A stretch of 64,000 bases of DNA. It comes from Schaalia odontolytica. GTDB taxonomy: Bacteria; Actinomycetota; Actinomycetes; Actinomycetales; Actinomycetaceae. Both the position numbers and the translations under genes were made by a program. A model generated the notes under the pieces. That model was not told the DNA's origin, ran no database searches, and saw only the letters and a program-made list of their open reading frames with translations. The stretch covers positions 2,046,001 through 2,110,000 of the forward strand of contig NZ_CP102197.1 of assembly GCF_024584435.1 (NCBI RefSeq). Reading direction: 5' to 3'. Positions 42,559 through 51,176 of the stretch are shown in pieces; positions within the stretch are counted from its first letter, which is position 1; every line of letters begins with the position of its first letter.

Positions 42559-43563
42559 ATGATTGACCTCACCGGGGTGTCCAAGGTCTACCCCGTGAAA
42601 AACGGCGGCCAGGTTGTCGCGCTCGATGGGGTGAACCTGCACGTCGAACGAGGATCCATCCATGGGATCGTCGGCAGGTCTGGCGCGGGTAAGTCCACGC
42701 TCATCAGGTGCCTGACCGCGCTGGAGAAGCCCACCGATGGCCACATCGTCGTCGACGGGCGCGACCTGAGCGCGCTGGCCGGTGCCGACCTGCGTGCCGC
42801 TCGGCGCCGCATTGGTATGGTCTTCCAGGCCGCGAACCTGCTCGACGCGCGCACCGCGGCAGAGAACATCGGCTACCCGCTCAAGCTTGCGGGCGTACCC
42901 AAGGCCAAGCGGAACCAGCGCGTCGATGAGCTCCTCGAGCTCGTCGGCCTTGAAGGGCGCGGAAACTCCTACCCCTCCCAGCTCTCCGGCGGCCAGCGCC
43001 AGCGCGTCGGCATCGCCCGCGCCCTGGCCGACGAACCCGCCGTCCTCCTGTGCGACGAGCCGACGAGCGCACTCGACACCGAATCGACCGCGCAGATCCT
43101 CGCGCTGCTGCGCCGCGTGCGCGACGTCGCCGGTGTCACGGTCGTCATCATCACCCACGAGATGGCCGTCGTTCGCGAGATCTGCGATTCGGTGACCCTC
43201 CTGGGCCACGGGCAGGTCCTGCAGACGGGAAGCCTCGAAGAGGTCGTGGCCGACCCCGCCACGCCGCTCGCCCGCGAGCTCGTGCCCATGCCCGTCGTCG
43301 ACACCGCGGACGTCCCCGCCGATGCCGGCTCCGGCGTCGTCCTCCTCGACGTCGTGTTCACCTCGCACCCGGGCGTGCCCACGGGAGCCACCGTCCTGCA
43401 CCTGGCCTCGTCGATGGGCGCTGACGTGACCGCCGGAACCTTCGAGTCCCTGGGCAGCGTGCAGGTGGGCCGCCTGGCCCTGACCGTCCCCGCGTACCAC
43501 GCCGACAAGATCATCGAGCAGCTGCGCAAGAACAACGTCCACGCGGAAGTGAGGGACCAATGA
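42559..43563 (+). CDS. metN: Methionine ABC importer ATPase MetN
   Basis: A 334-residue ABC ATPase. It has Walker A GRSGAGKST, signature LSGGQRQRV, Walker B VLLCDEPTSALD and ITHEMAVV. After residue 250 comes a C-terminal NIL (methionine-sensing) domain with FTSHPGVPTGATVLHLAS. The NIL domain binds methionine and shuts down transport when the cell is replete. GGAGAAGCAT precedes the ATG. It is followed by metI (ATGA overlap) and metQ. Confidence 0.94.
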   Translation: MIDLTGVSKVYPVKNGGQVVALDGVNLHVERGSIHGIVGRSGAGKSTLIRCLTALEKPTDGHIVVDGRDLSALAGADLRAARRRIGMVFQAANLLDARTAAENIGYPLKLAGVPKAKRNQRVDELLELVGLEGRGNSYPSQLSGGQRQRVGIARALADEPAVLLCDEPTSALDTESTAQILALLRRVRDVAGVTVVIITHEMAVVREICDSVTLLGHGQVLQTGSLEEVVADPATPLARELVPMPVVDTADVPADAGSGVVLLDVVFTSHPGVPTGATVLHLASSMGADVTAGTFESLGSVQVGRLALTVPAYHADKIIEQLRKNNVHAEVRDQ

Positions 43564-44303
43564 CCGCCGCACACAACGCCGCCGCGACCGCCGCCCACGC
43601 GCTGGCGCTCCTGCCCGCGGGCAAGGGAGACCCCACGTGGCTGGACAACCCCGCGCTGACGGACAAGTTCGGCCCCGCGATCCTCGAAACCCTCATGATG
43701 ACGGGCCTGTCGACCCTCTTCGCGGTCGTCATCGGCACCCTCCTGGGCCTCGTCCTGGTCCAGACCGGCAAGGGTGGGCTCACCCCCAACAAGGCCGTCT
43801 ACCAGGGCGTCTCCTTCGTCGTCAACATCGTGCGGTCGCTGCCCTTCATCATCGGCATCATCATGCTGATCCCCCTGACGAAGCTCATCGTGGGCAAATC
43901 CACCGGCTCCCTGGCGACCGTCGTGCCGCTCGTGATCCTCTCCGCGCCCTTCTTCGCGCGCCTCGTGGAGACGAACCTCCTGGCCGTCGATCCGGGCAAG
44001 ATCGAGGCCGCGCAGATGATGGGCGCGTCCAACCGGCAGATCCGCTGGGGCGTCCTCATTCGCGAGGCCCTGCCCGCCCTCGTCCAGTCGATCACGACGC
44101 TGGCCATCACCCTGATCGGCTACTCCGCGATGGCGGGCGCAGTCGGCGGCGGCGGCCTGGGCCAGATGGCCATCAACTACGGCTACAACCGCTGGCAGGA
44201 CGACGTCATGATCTCCACCGTCGTCGCCATCATCCTCATCGTCCAGGTCATTCAGCTGGTCGGCGACATCATCTCCCGCGCCCTGGATCACCGGGCGCGC
44301 TGA
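43560..44303 (+). CDS. metI: Methionine ABC importer permease MetI
   Basis: A 247-residue permease with about five helices. The start region is followed by LDNPALTDKFGPAILETLMMTG. The coupling loop reads KIEAAQMMGASNRQIRWGVLIREALPALV. The late GYSAMAGAVGGGGLGQMAINYGYNRW is highly typical of MetI. The ATG overlaps the metN stop as ATGA. The extra N-terminal 25 residues are weakly conserved. Confidence 0.94.
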   Translation: MTAAHNAAATAAHALALLPAGKGDPTWLDNPALTDKFGPAILETLMMTGLSTLFAVVIGTLLGLVLVQTGKGGLTPNKAVYQGVSFVVNIVRSLPFIIGIIMLIPLTKLIVGKSTGSLATVVPLVILSAPFFARLVETNLLAVDPGKIEAAQMMGASNRQIRWGVLIREALPALVQSITTLAITLIGYSAMAGAVGGGGLGQMAINYGYNRWQDDVMISTVVAIILIVQVIQLVGDIISRALDHRAR

Positions 44304-44369
44304 CAGACCCGGTGAGGCCACCCCGGCCTCGACCATCCATCCCATCACGAACCAAGAAAGAGAAGCACC

Positions 44370-45197
44370 ATGCGTCACCGCACTCTCGCAGCCTTCGGCC
44401 TGGCGGCCGTCGCCTCCCTGGGCCTGGCGGCCTGCTCGGGCGGCTCCACCACCACCTCCCCCGACGGTTCCGGCGTCGTCACGCTGAAGGTGGGCGCCAC
44501 GCCCTCGCCCCACGCGAAGATCCTCACCTACGTCAACGATAACCTCGCTGCCGCCGAGGGAATCAAGCTCGACATCGTTGAGTACACCGACTACGTTCAG
44601 CCCAACACGGCGCTCAACGACGGCGATCTCGACGCCAACTTCTATCAGACCGTCCCCTACCTGGAGAACGCGGAGAAACAGTTCGGCTACGACTTCGAGG
44701 CTGGCGAGGGCATCCACCTGGAGCCCCTCGGCGTGTTCTCCAACAAGCACAAGTCCCTGGACGAGCTGTCCGACGGCGGCACGATCGGCATCATCTCCGA
44801 CACATCCAACCAGGCGCGAGCCCTGGAGCTTCTGGCCACGCAGGGCCTCGTCTCCCTCCCCGAGGGCGACGGTGACGTCAACATCAACACCGTCACCAAG
44901 CTGAAGAACTTTGACTTCCGCGAGGTGGAGGGTCCGCAGCTGGTGCGCTCCCTTGACGACTTCGACTACGCGGTCATCAACGGCAACTTCGCCCAGGAGG
45001 GCGGCAAGAGCATCGCCAGCGACGCCCTGGTTGTCGAGTCGCCCGAGGGCAACCCTGCCGTGAACGTCCTCGTGTGGAAGAGCGGGACCGACAAGTCCGA
45101 GGCCATCGCCAAGCTTGAGAAGATCCTCCACTCCGAGCAGGTCAAGAAGTACATCCAGGAGACCTGGTCCGACGGCTCCGTCATCCCGGCCTTCTGA
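44370..45197 (+). CDS. metQ: Methionine-binding lipoprotein MetQ
   Basis: A 275-residue lipoprotein with lipobox LGLAACSGG. The NlpA/MetQ domain follows: TLKVGATPSPHAKIL, KLDIVEYTDYVQPNTAL, DANFYQTVPYLEN and YAVINGNFAQEGGKS. It captures methionine for MetNI. It lies 66 bp after metI with AAGAAAGAGAAG upstream of the ATG. A strong hairpin follows. Confidence 0.94.
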   Translation: MRHRTLAAFGLAAVASLGLAACSGGSTTTSPDGSGVVTLKVGATPSPHAKILTYVNDNLAAAEGIKLDIVEYTDYVQPNTALNDGDLDANFYQTVPYLENAEKQFGYDFEAGEGIHLEPLGVFSNKHKSLDELSDGGTIGIISDTSNQARALELLATQGLVSLPEGDGDVNINTVTKLKNFDFREVEGPQLVRSLDDFDYAVINGNFAQEGGKSIASDALVVESPEGNPAVNVLVWKSGTDKSEAIAKLEKILHSEQVKKYIQETWSDGSVIPAF

Positions 45198-45212
45198 TCC
45201 GAAGACGCCGAC

Positions 45213-45254
45213 ACGTACGTGCCCTGGAACCGACTGGTTCCGGGGCACGTACGT
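45213..45254. terminator. Bidirectional terminator after metQ
   Basis: ACGTACGTGCCC, T, GGAACC pairs across GACT with GGTTCC, G, GGGCACGTACGT: a 19-bp stem with one wobble, between convergent metQ and the YagU gene. Confidence 0.85.
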
Positions 45255-45265
45255 CAGCAGGGTGC

Positions 45266-45820
45266 TCAGTTGGTGCGAGTCTCGAGTGGGAACTCGGCGT
45301 CCGGCTCGTGGGTGATCCGGTTGCGCATGTCGCGTCGGAAGACCTCGATGACCCACAGCCAGATGATGTGGCCGAAAAACTCGGAGAAGTGCTCCGCGAA
45401 GGGCTGATTCCACGGGGCGGGGACGGTGCCCATCAGCGGCATGAGGACCACGTGGAAGGCCACGTAGACGACGATGCCGAAGGCCGCGCCCTGCCACAGC
45501 TTGATCTGGGGGAATCGCTCGGCCAGGACGCAGTAGATGACGGCGAAGCCGATGGCGAAGGCGAAGTGGACGACGAAGGACACCCACGGCAGGCCATCGT
45601 TGCCGTTGAAGGAGTAGCTCAGGTGCGTGACGCTCTCGGGCACGCCCAGCTGCTGGAGGAGCTCCTGCGGTGGGTTGGTCGCGTTGCGCTCGGGGGTGCG
45701 CGGGGGCAGAGGCACCTCCCACCCGAACTTCACGATGGCGGAGACGATGCCACCGAGGACGCCTGCGAGTGCTGCAACGCCGTACCGGCGGCGCTTGGGA
45801 TTGGTCTGGATCAGTGCCAT
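45266..45820 (-). CDS. YagU-family inner membrane protein (DUF1440)
   Basis: A 184-residue protein with about four helices. GVLGGIVSAIVKFGWEVPLPPRTP near the N-terminus and the late FFGHIIWLWVIEVFRRDMRNR match YagU. In Escherichia coli YagU is linked to acid resistance; the mechanism is not known. It stands alone between the upp terminator and the metQ terminator. Confidence 0.85.
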   Translation of the reverse strand: MALIQTNPKRRRYGVAALAGVLGGIVSAIVKFGWEVPLPPRTPERNATNPPQELLQQLGVPESVTHLSYSFNGNDGLPWVSFVVHFAFAIGFAVIYCVLAERFPQIKLWQGAAFGIVVYVAFHVVLMPLMGTVPAPWNQPFAEHFSEFFGHIIWLWVIEVFRRDMRNRITHEPDAEFPLETRTN

Positions 45821-45962
45821 GCGATAAGCATGAGGTGAGGGTCAGCTAATTTCGAGGGACTTACATTACAACGAGCGCAAGGTCACAGTGTTCCCGGACC
45901 TGCGCAAACGCCTCGCCGATGGGCGAGGACGCGCGGCCAATGGCCAGTTGGGAGGGGAAAAG

Positions 45963-45991
45963 TGTGGGGAGGGAACGAATCCCTCCCCACA
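45963..45991 (-). terminator. Intrinsic terminator of upp
   Basis: TGTGGGGAGGGA and TCCCTCCCCACA form a 12-bp stem with loop ACGAA; on the minus strand it is followed by CTTTTCCCC. It lies about 40 bp after the upp stop. Confidence 0.8.
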
Positions 45992-46032
45992 TCGTCGCGT
46001 TCTCGCGCGGCTCCCCGGCCCCTCCCGGAGCG

Positions 46033-46671
46033 TCAGTCGACGATCCCGTAGAGGCGGTCGCCTGCGTCGCCCAGGCCCGGCACGATGTAGGACTTCTCGT
46101 TCAGGCGCTCGTCGACGGCTGCGACGACGACGTTGACGTCGGCGCGGTCGCCGATCGCGGACTCAAGCGTGCTCACGCCCTCGGGGGCGGCGAGGATGCA
46201 CACGCAGGTCACGTCCTTGGCCCCGCGCTCGAACAGGTAGTTGGTGGCCGCGACCATGGTGTGGCCGGTGGCGAGCATGGGATCGAGCACGAAGCACTGG
46301 CGTCCCGACAGGTCGTCGGGCAGGCGGTTGGCGTAGGTCTCGATCTCAAGGGTGTCCTCGTCGCGGCGCATGCCCAGGAAGCCGACCTCGGCGGTGGGCA
46401 GGAGACGGGTCATGCCCTCAAGCATGCCCAGGCCGGCGCGCAGGACGGGAACGACGATCGGACGAGGTTCGGAGAGCTTGAGGCCGACCGTCGGCGCGAC
46501 GGGGGTGTTGATCGCGGTCTCGGTGACGGCGACTTCGCGGGTCGCCTCATAGGCGAGGAGGGTGACCAGCTCGTCAACCAGCTGACGGAAGGTCGCCGAC
46601 GGCGTCTCGCGATCGCGCAGGACGGTGAGCTTGTGAGTGATCAGGGGGTGGTTAGCTACGTGGAGGCGCAT
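46033..46671 (-). CDS. upp: Uracil phosphoribosyltransferase
   Basis: A 212-residue enzyme converting uracil and PRPP to UMP. Conserved parts are the N-terminal [28 protein letters not shown], the PRPP loop [13 protein letters not shown] and the uracil-binding [11 protein letters not shown] near the C-terminus. TAGCCT lies exactly 6 nt upstream of the ATG, so the mRNA is probably leaderless. It works with the uracil permease at 36-37 kb. Confidence 0.96.
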   Translation of the reverse strand: MRLHVANHPLITHKLTVLRDRETPSATFRQLVDELVTLLAYEATREVAVTETAINTPVAPTVGLKLSEPRPIVVPVLRAGLGMLEGMTRLLPTAEVGFLGMRRDEDTLEIETYANRLPDDLSGRQCFVLDPMLATGHTMVAATNYLFERGAKDVTCVCILAAPEGVSTLESAIGDRADVNVVVAAVDERLNEKSYIVPGLGDAGDRLYGIVD

Positions 46672-46677
46672 GGTTAT

Positions 46678-46683
46678 AGGCTA
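46678..46683 (-). promoter_or_regulatory. -10 element of leaderless upp
   Basis: TAGCCT on the minus strand ends 6 nt before the ATG at 46671. Confidence 0.5.
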
Positions 46684-46863
46684 CCGCGTTCGCGCGGGGC
46701 CGCGCACCCCGGTGTACCGACCGCGCGGTTGGTGCTGGTGGGGCGGCGCGGAAAGGCTGCCAGCTCGCCACTTTTCCGAGGAATGGGAGGGTGTCAAGCT
46801 CTTGTGTCACATGAACCTCACCAGCCCCGCGGACTTCAATTACCCCAATGGTGCTCGGGCCGG

Positions 46864-46869
46864 TAAGCT
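46864..46869 (+). promoter_or_regulatory. -10 element at the tadA start
   Basis: TAAGCT ends 6 nt before the GTG at 46876. The six bases between are AGGAGG, a Shine-Dalgarno sequence too close to the start to be used normally. Confidence 0.4.
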
Positions 46870-46875
46870 AGGAGG

Positions 46876-48261
46876 GTGACAGTTAACGAACAGTACCGCG
46901 AAGCCATGGGCAAGGCCCTGTTCCTAGCCAATCGCGCGCGCGAAACGGGTGACGTCCCCGTTGGAGCCGTCGTCGTCGATGCCGGTGGTCGCATCATCGG
47001 GCGAGGGTGGAACTGTCGCGAGGGTCATCACGACCCAACCGGCCACGCCGAGGTCGTCGCGCTGCGCGAGGCAGGATGCGCGCTCGGCACGTGGCGCCTG
47101 ACGGGCTGCACGCTCGTCGTCACCCTTGAGCCCTGCACGATGTGCGCGGGAGCAATCCTCGCCTCGCGCGTCGACCGTGTCGTCTTCGGTGCGTGGGATC
47201 CGAAGGCGGGCGCGGCGGGCTCCCTGCGCGACGTGCTGCGAGACGCTCGCATGCCGCACCCCACCGAGGTCATCGGTGGCGTCCTGGCCCAAGAGGCCGC
47301 CATGCAGCTGCGTTCCTTCTTCATCGGCCGCCGCTCCGCCAGTGAGATGCCCGTCGTGGCCGCCCCCGTCCACGAGCCCGAGGATCTTGCCGCGCAGGCG
47401 CCGACGCCTCGGGTCGAGGCCCCCGCCACGCACGCCTCCGGCGAGGGCGTCCCGGCCCAGCTGATCACCCCCGACGCTCCGGCGGCTCCCGCGGCATTCG
47501 TCGCTCCGCCCGCTTCTTCCGCGCCCGTCGTCCCCTCGGTGGCCCCTGCGGCACACGCCGCGCCGGTCGCGCCCGCCGCGCGCCCCCAGGGGCAGCCCGT
47601 CCCGATGCCTCCTCCCGCGGGACTGTCTCGCCATCGCGGCACCGAGGCCTCGCCCCTGCCGCGTCGAGCAGGCCGTCCCTTCTCTGAGCGCGTCTCCGGC
47701 AACGCGGACGACCCGGCAGACGTCCCCGCGGCGTCGTCGATCCTGCATGCGCCGGACGCCCCGCCGCTGCCGCCTTCGCGCCCGCCCGTCCGAGGGGGAG
47801 CGCCCGTCGCTTCCCCCGGCGCCCCCGAGGGCGCCCGCGGCCCCGTCACGAAGTCGGTTCCCCAGATCCGTCCCGTTCGCGTTCGCCCCACCGCGGTGGT
47901 GCCCGACGGAGCCTACACGCCGGCCCAGCCCGCTCGTGCGCCCGCTGCGCCCACGCAGCCCGCCGCTGCGCCTACTGCGGCACCCGCGCGCCCCGCTGCG
48001 CCGACACGCCCCGCGGCGGCCAGCCAGCCGCGCGTCGGTGAGGTCCTCGAACCGATTCCCGCCCCTCCCGCGTTCCCGCAGCGAGCCACCCAGCGCGTCA
48101 CGGACGCGAGCCGCCGCCCGCTCCCGCAGGCCTTCGAGCCGGAGCCCACTCACCGCGTCGACTACGAACTCTCGCCCCGGCAGTTTAACGACGTCGACCC
48201 GGTTACCTCCGGTATTCGCGTGCGTCGGTCGGCGCGTCGGCGCGGAAGCGCGCGGCACTGA
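46876..48261 (+). CDS. tadA: tRNA adenosine(34) deaminase TadA with long disordered tail
   Basis: A 461-residue protein. The first 155 residues are a complete TadA domain: DVPVGAVVVD, the zinc/catalytic HAE in PTGHAEVVALREAG and PCTMCAGAIL, then GAAGSLRDVLRD. It converts A34 of tRNA-Arg(ACG), encoded at 39.5 kb, to inosine. The remaining 300 residues are Ala/Pro/Arg-rich and almost certainly disordered, ending in the more ordered HRVDYELSPRQFNDVDPVTS. A usual TadA is about 150-170 residues, so this tail is exceptional. No frame break separates the two parts. Confidence 0.92.
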   Translation: MTVNEQYREAMGKALFLANRARETGDVPVGAVVVDAGGRIIGRGWNCREGHHDPTGHAEVVALREAGCALGTWRLTGCTLVVTLEPCTMCAGAILASRVDRVVFGAWDPKAGAAGSLRDVLRDARMPHPTEVIGGVLAQEAAMQLRSFFIGRRSASEMPVVAAPVHEPEDLAAQAPTPRVEAPATHASGEGVPAQLITPDAPAAPAAFVAPPASSAPVVPSVAPAAHAAPVAPAARPQGQPVPMPPPAGLSRHRGTEASPLPRRAGRPFSERVSGNADDPADVPAASSILHAPDAPPLPPSRPPVRGGAPVASPGAPEGARGPVTKSVPQIRPVRVRPTAVVPDGAYTPAQPARAPAAPTQPAAAPTAAPARPAAPTRPAAASQPRVGEVLEPIPAPPAFPQRATQRVTDASRRPLPQAFEPEPTHRVDYELSPRQFNDVDPVTSGIRVRRSARRRGSARH

Positions 48262-48262
48262 C

Positions 48263-48754
48263 GTGACCCGCGCGCGCGTCATCACCGTCTCCGATCGCTG
48301 CTCGGCGGGCGAGGCGGAGGACCTCTCCGGCCCCCTCGCGGTGCGCCTGCTCGCCGACTACGGCGTCGACGCGACCCTCGTGGTGGTTCCCGACGACATC
48401 GACGCCATCCGCGGCGCTATCCGCGGCGCCGAGGCCGACGGCGCGCGCTTCATCCTCACGACCGGTGGCACGGGGGTGTCCCCGCGGGACGTAACCCCGG
48501 AGGCCACCGAGCCTCTCCTCTCCACGCGAATCGACGGGATGGCCGACGCGGTGCGGCGTCGCGGCGAAAACTCGGTGGCCTCGGCGGTGCTCTCCCGTGG
48601 CCTCGTCGGCGTCACCCGACGGAGCGGCGAGGGGGCACTCGTTGTCAACGCCCCCGGATCTCGCGGCGGCGTCGCCGACGCTGTCGCCGTCGTGGGCCCG
48701 CTCATCTCCCACGTTCTCGACCAGCTCGGCGGCGGAGACCACCCGCGCGCCTAG
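48263..48754 (+). CDS. mog: MogA/MoaB-family molybdopterin adenylyltransferase
   Basis: A 163-residue protein that adenylylates molybdopterin before molybdate insertion. Conserved parts are VITVSDRCSAGEAEDLSGP, the FILTTGGTGVSPRDVTPEAT signature and the late VNAPGSRGGVADAV. The GTG at 48263 starts 1 nt after the tadA stop, so they share a transcript. It partners MoeA. A MogA versus MoaB assignment cannot be settled by eye. Confidence 0.92.
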   Translation: MTRARVITVSDRCSAGEAEDLSGPLAVRLLADYGVDATLVVVPDDIDAIRGAIRGAEADGARFILTTGGTGVSPRDVTPEATEPLLSTRIDGMADAVRRRGENSVASAVLSRGLVGVTRRSGEGALVVNAPGSRGGVADAVAVVGPLISHVLDQLGGGDHPRA

Positions 48755-48836
48755 GCGGGGCATCCGGGAGGCGGCGCCTCGGCGCCTCGCCCGCAGCGCG
48801 TTTCGTCGGCCGCCGTTCGCTTCGGTGTCATTTGTC

Positions 48837-48900
48837 CTCCGGGGGCGCTCAGCTCTCCGGGGGCGCTCAGCTCTCCGGGGTTGCTCAGTCCTCCGGGTCC
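48837..48900. repeat. 18-bp tandem repeat over the 3' end of moaC
   Basis: CTCCGGGGGCGCTCAGCT repeats exactly at 48837 and 48855, then with changes at 48873 and in part at 48891. The moaC stop lies in the third unit. Each unit carries TCA (a minus-strand TGA) in the same frame. Confidence 0.65.
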
Positions 48901-49367
48901 GCGGGGCGCACCCAATCCCCGCTGCGGCCACCCGACTTGGCGACGATCTTTGCGTCCCGGATCCGGGCGCTGCGATCCACGCCCTTGACCATGTCGATGA
49001 TGGCCAGGGCGGCCACGGTCACCGACGTCAGCGCTTCCATCTCCACACCCGTGCGGTCGGCCGTGCGAACCGTCGCGCGGATCGCCACGTGATCCTCCCG
49101 CAAAGACAGGTCCACCTCGCACCCGTGGACGCCGATCGTGTGGGCGAGGGGCAGCAGATCGGGAACGCGCTTGGCGGCGGCGATGCCAGCCACGCGAGCA
49201 ACGGCCAGGACATCGCCCTTGGGCACGGTGCCCTCGCGCAGCGCCCGCATGACCTCCTCGGAACAGTCAACGCGGCACACGGCGCTGGCCTGCCGCACGG
49301 TCGGGGTCTTAGCGGTGACGTCCACCATGTAGGCGGAGCCCTCGTCGTTCAGGTGCGTGAACCTCAT
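48885..49367 (-). CDS. moaC: Cyclic pyranopterin monophosphate synthase MoaC
   Basis: A 160-residue enzyme that, with MoaA, makes cPMP in molybdenum cofactor synthesis. Conserved motifs are the N-terminal MVDVTAKTPTVRQASA, LLPLAHTIGVHGCEVDLSL with the catalytic histidine, MEALTSVTVAALAIIDMVKG and AKSGGRSG. It follows moeA by 51 bp on the minus strand. GAGAGGAAC precedes the ATG. Confidence 0.95.
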   Translation of the reverse strand: MRFTHLNDEGSAYMVDVTAKTPTVRQASAVCRVDCSEEVMRALREGTVPKGDVLAVARVAGIAAAKRVPDLLPLAHTIGVHGCEVDLSLREDHVAIRATVRTADRTGVEMEALTSVTVAALAIIDMVKGVDRSARIRDAKIVAKSGGRSGDWVRPADPED

Positions 49368-49418
49368 GGGTGTTCCTCTCGGACAGTAGGGACTCGGAGT
49401 GCCGAGCGCGGGCGAGCC

Positions 49419-50726
49419 TCAGCCCACCAGCGGGACAACCGCCAGCTCCTGGCCTGGCGTGACGGCCTCGCACTCGGGAGGTACGACGCCGACGGCGCGC
49501 GCGCGTGCCAGCGACGCGACGAGGTGCGACTTCGACCCGAGGGGATGGACGGGGGCGACCCAGGCCTCGCCGCCGCGGCGATCATACGACAAGACGTCGT
49601 CGGCCCTCTCGCCAGCCTCGTCGACGAAGCACAGGGGAATGAACTGTGTCTTGCCGCGCGGCGAGTCCCATCCCACGTGGGCGCGCGCCGTGATCGCGCT
49701 GGGTGTCGTCGCACCGTGCTCGGGCGCGACCAGGCCGGACATCACCGCGAGCACGCCCGCGACGTACATGTGGAAGGTGGTGAACACGGACACCGGGTTG
49801 CCCGGCAGGCAGATGACGGGGGTGTCCGCGCCGCTCGCCCCGACCGCCGTGGAGCCCACGCCCTGCGGCCCGCCCGGCTGCTGCGAGACGTGATGGAATC
49901 CCGCGTCCCTCCCGAGCGTCAGGCGCACCACCTCGTAGGCGCCAGCCGAGATGCCGCCGGCGGTCAGGACGAGGTCCGCCTCGGGGGCCTCGTCCAGCGC
50001 CCGGCGCAGCTCGCTGGGGGTGTCTCCGGTGCGCAGGTGTGCCACCACCCGTCCCCCGGCCTCCTCGACGAGGCCGCGCAGGAGAATGCCGTTGGAGTCG
50101 GGGATCTGCCCGCGCTGGAGTTCCTCTCCCGCTGCCCTGAGCTCCGTGCCCGTCGTGACGACGAGGACGCGAGGGCGAGGAAGTACGGGCAGGCTGCCGT
50201 GCCCCACCGAGATCGCGGCCGCCAGCGCCGTCCCGTCGAGGAGCTGGCCAGCCGCCAGGATGGGCGCCCCCTCGGCGAGTGCCTCGCCGGCGACGCGCAC
50301 ATTCGCGCCGAGCGCCGGGGCGATGCGGATTTCCACGGTGTCCGGAGCCTGGGCGACGCCCGCCGCGTGATCCGTGTGCTCGACCTTGACGACGGTGTCC
50401 GCACCCGCTGGGATCGGCGCCCCCGTCATGATGCGCCACGCACTTCCCGCCTCCAGGTGGTTGTCCCGCGTGTCGCCCGCCGGAATGTCGCCAGCGACGG
50501 GCAGCGTCCACGGCCCCTCGCCCCGCAGGTCGTCCCGGCGCACGGCGAAACCATCCATCGCCGAGTTCGTGAAGGGAGGAAGGGGTGCCAGGGCGGCAAG
50601 ATCGAGCGCCAGGCGACGCTCCAGGCACTGATCGGCGGGCAGCACCTCGGGGGCCAGGATATGGCTGAGCGCGAGGGCCTCGATCAGCTCGCGGTGCTGG
50701 GCGGTTGACAAAGCGGGGTCATGCAT
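49419..50726 (-). CDS. moeA: Molybdopterin molybdotransferase MoeA
   Basis: A 435-residue enzyme that inserts molybdate into adenylylated molybdopterin. It shows the PPFTNSAMDGFAVRRDDL start, GAPIPAGADTVVKVEHT, RVLVVTTGTEL, QIPDSNG, TAGGISAGAYEVV and CLPGNPVSVFTTFHMY. Domain IV completes the C-terminus. TACACT lies 6 nt before the ATG at 50726, so the moeA-moaC operon probably begins with a leaderless mRNA. Confidence 0.95.
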   Translation of the reverse strand: MHDPALSTAQHRELIEALALSHILAPEVLPADQCLERRLALDLAALAPLPPFTNSAMDGFAVRRDDLRGEGPWTLPVAGDIPAGDTRDNHLEAGSAWRIMTGAPIPAGADTVVKVEHTDHAAGVAQAPDTVEIRIAPALGANVRVAGEALAEGAPILAAGQLLDGTALAAAISVGHGSLPVLPRPRVLVVTTGTELRAAGEELQRGQIPDSNGILLRGLVEEAGGRVVAHLRTGDTPSELRRALDEAPEADLVLTAGGISAGAYEVVRLTLGRDAGFHHVSQQPGGPQGVGSTAVGASGADTPVICLPGNPVSVFTTFHMYVAGVLAVMSGLVAPEHGATTPSAITARAHVGWDSPRGKTQFIPLCFVDEAGERADDVLSYDRRGGEAWVAPVHPLGSKSHLVASLARARAVGVVPPECEAVTPGQELAVVPLVG

Positions 50727-50732
50727 GGAACC

Positions 50733-50738
50733 AGTGTA
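50733..50738 (-). promoter_or_regulatory. -10 element of leaderless moeA
   Basis: TACACT on the minus strand ends 6 nt before the ATG at 50726. Confidence 0.5.
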
Positions 50739-51148
50739 GGGGTAGGTCGGGTACGAGAGACGTGCGCGCGGGCATCACGAGGGGAACGAGGTGGCAGCGG
50801 AGCGGGCATCACGAGGTGGCAGCGGCGCCGCGTGGTCGTGGCTTGCTCGGGTGGGCTGGCTGATCGGTGGGGGGGCAATGTCGACGCCGGACGCGCGATA
50901 CGGTGGTTCCCGCTGCGGCGAGGCCACGGGGGAATGCCTAAGCTGCCGTGGCCACAGTCCGGCGTGCGGACGCGCTCGGCCACCGGGGGGAATTTCTACA
51001 CGAGGAGCGCGACACGCCGGCGACACGCCGCGGCGAGGCCATAAATGTCGCAAAACCCCCCGCCTCGTTGAGTGGCCGGAGCCGTTCTCACCCCACGCGC
51101 GCGGTGAGCGCGGCGTCAGGCAGCGTCGTCGCGTCGGCGCATGCGTTC
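50739..51148. other. Repeat-bearing gap between moeA and the DUF559 gene
   Basis: No gene is convincing here. It holds GCCACGG/CCGTGGC (a 7-bp hairpin around 50924-50953), the dispersed palindromic element copy B (50985-51061) and a duplicate of the end of the DUF559 gene (51083-51115). Several C/G-run motifs with GACGCC cores around 50872-50900 look like another decayed copy. Confidence 0.55.
50985..51061. repeat. Dispersed palindromic element, copy B
   Basis: Reads G-run, AATTTCTACA, then GCGCGACACGCCGGCGAC and, at the far end, ATAAATGTCGCAAAA with a C-run. It has the same order and core (CGACACGCCGG) as copies A and C, but its arms pair less well. Confidence 0.55.
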
Positions 51149-51176
51149 TCACCCCACGCGCGCGGCGAGCGCGGCG
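51083..51176. repeat. 33-bp direct repeat duplicating the DUF559 gene end
   Basis: 51083-51115 and 51144-51176 are identical except for one base. The second copy contains the last codons and stop of the DUF559 gene; the first lies 61 bp further downstream and also contains the stop. Confidence 0.75.
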
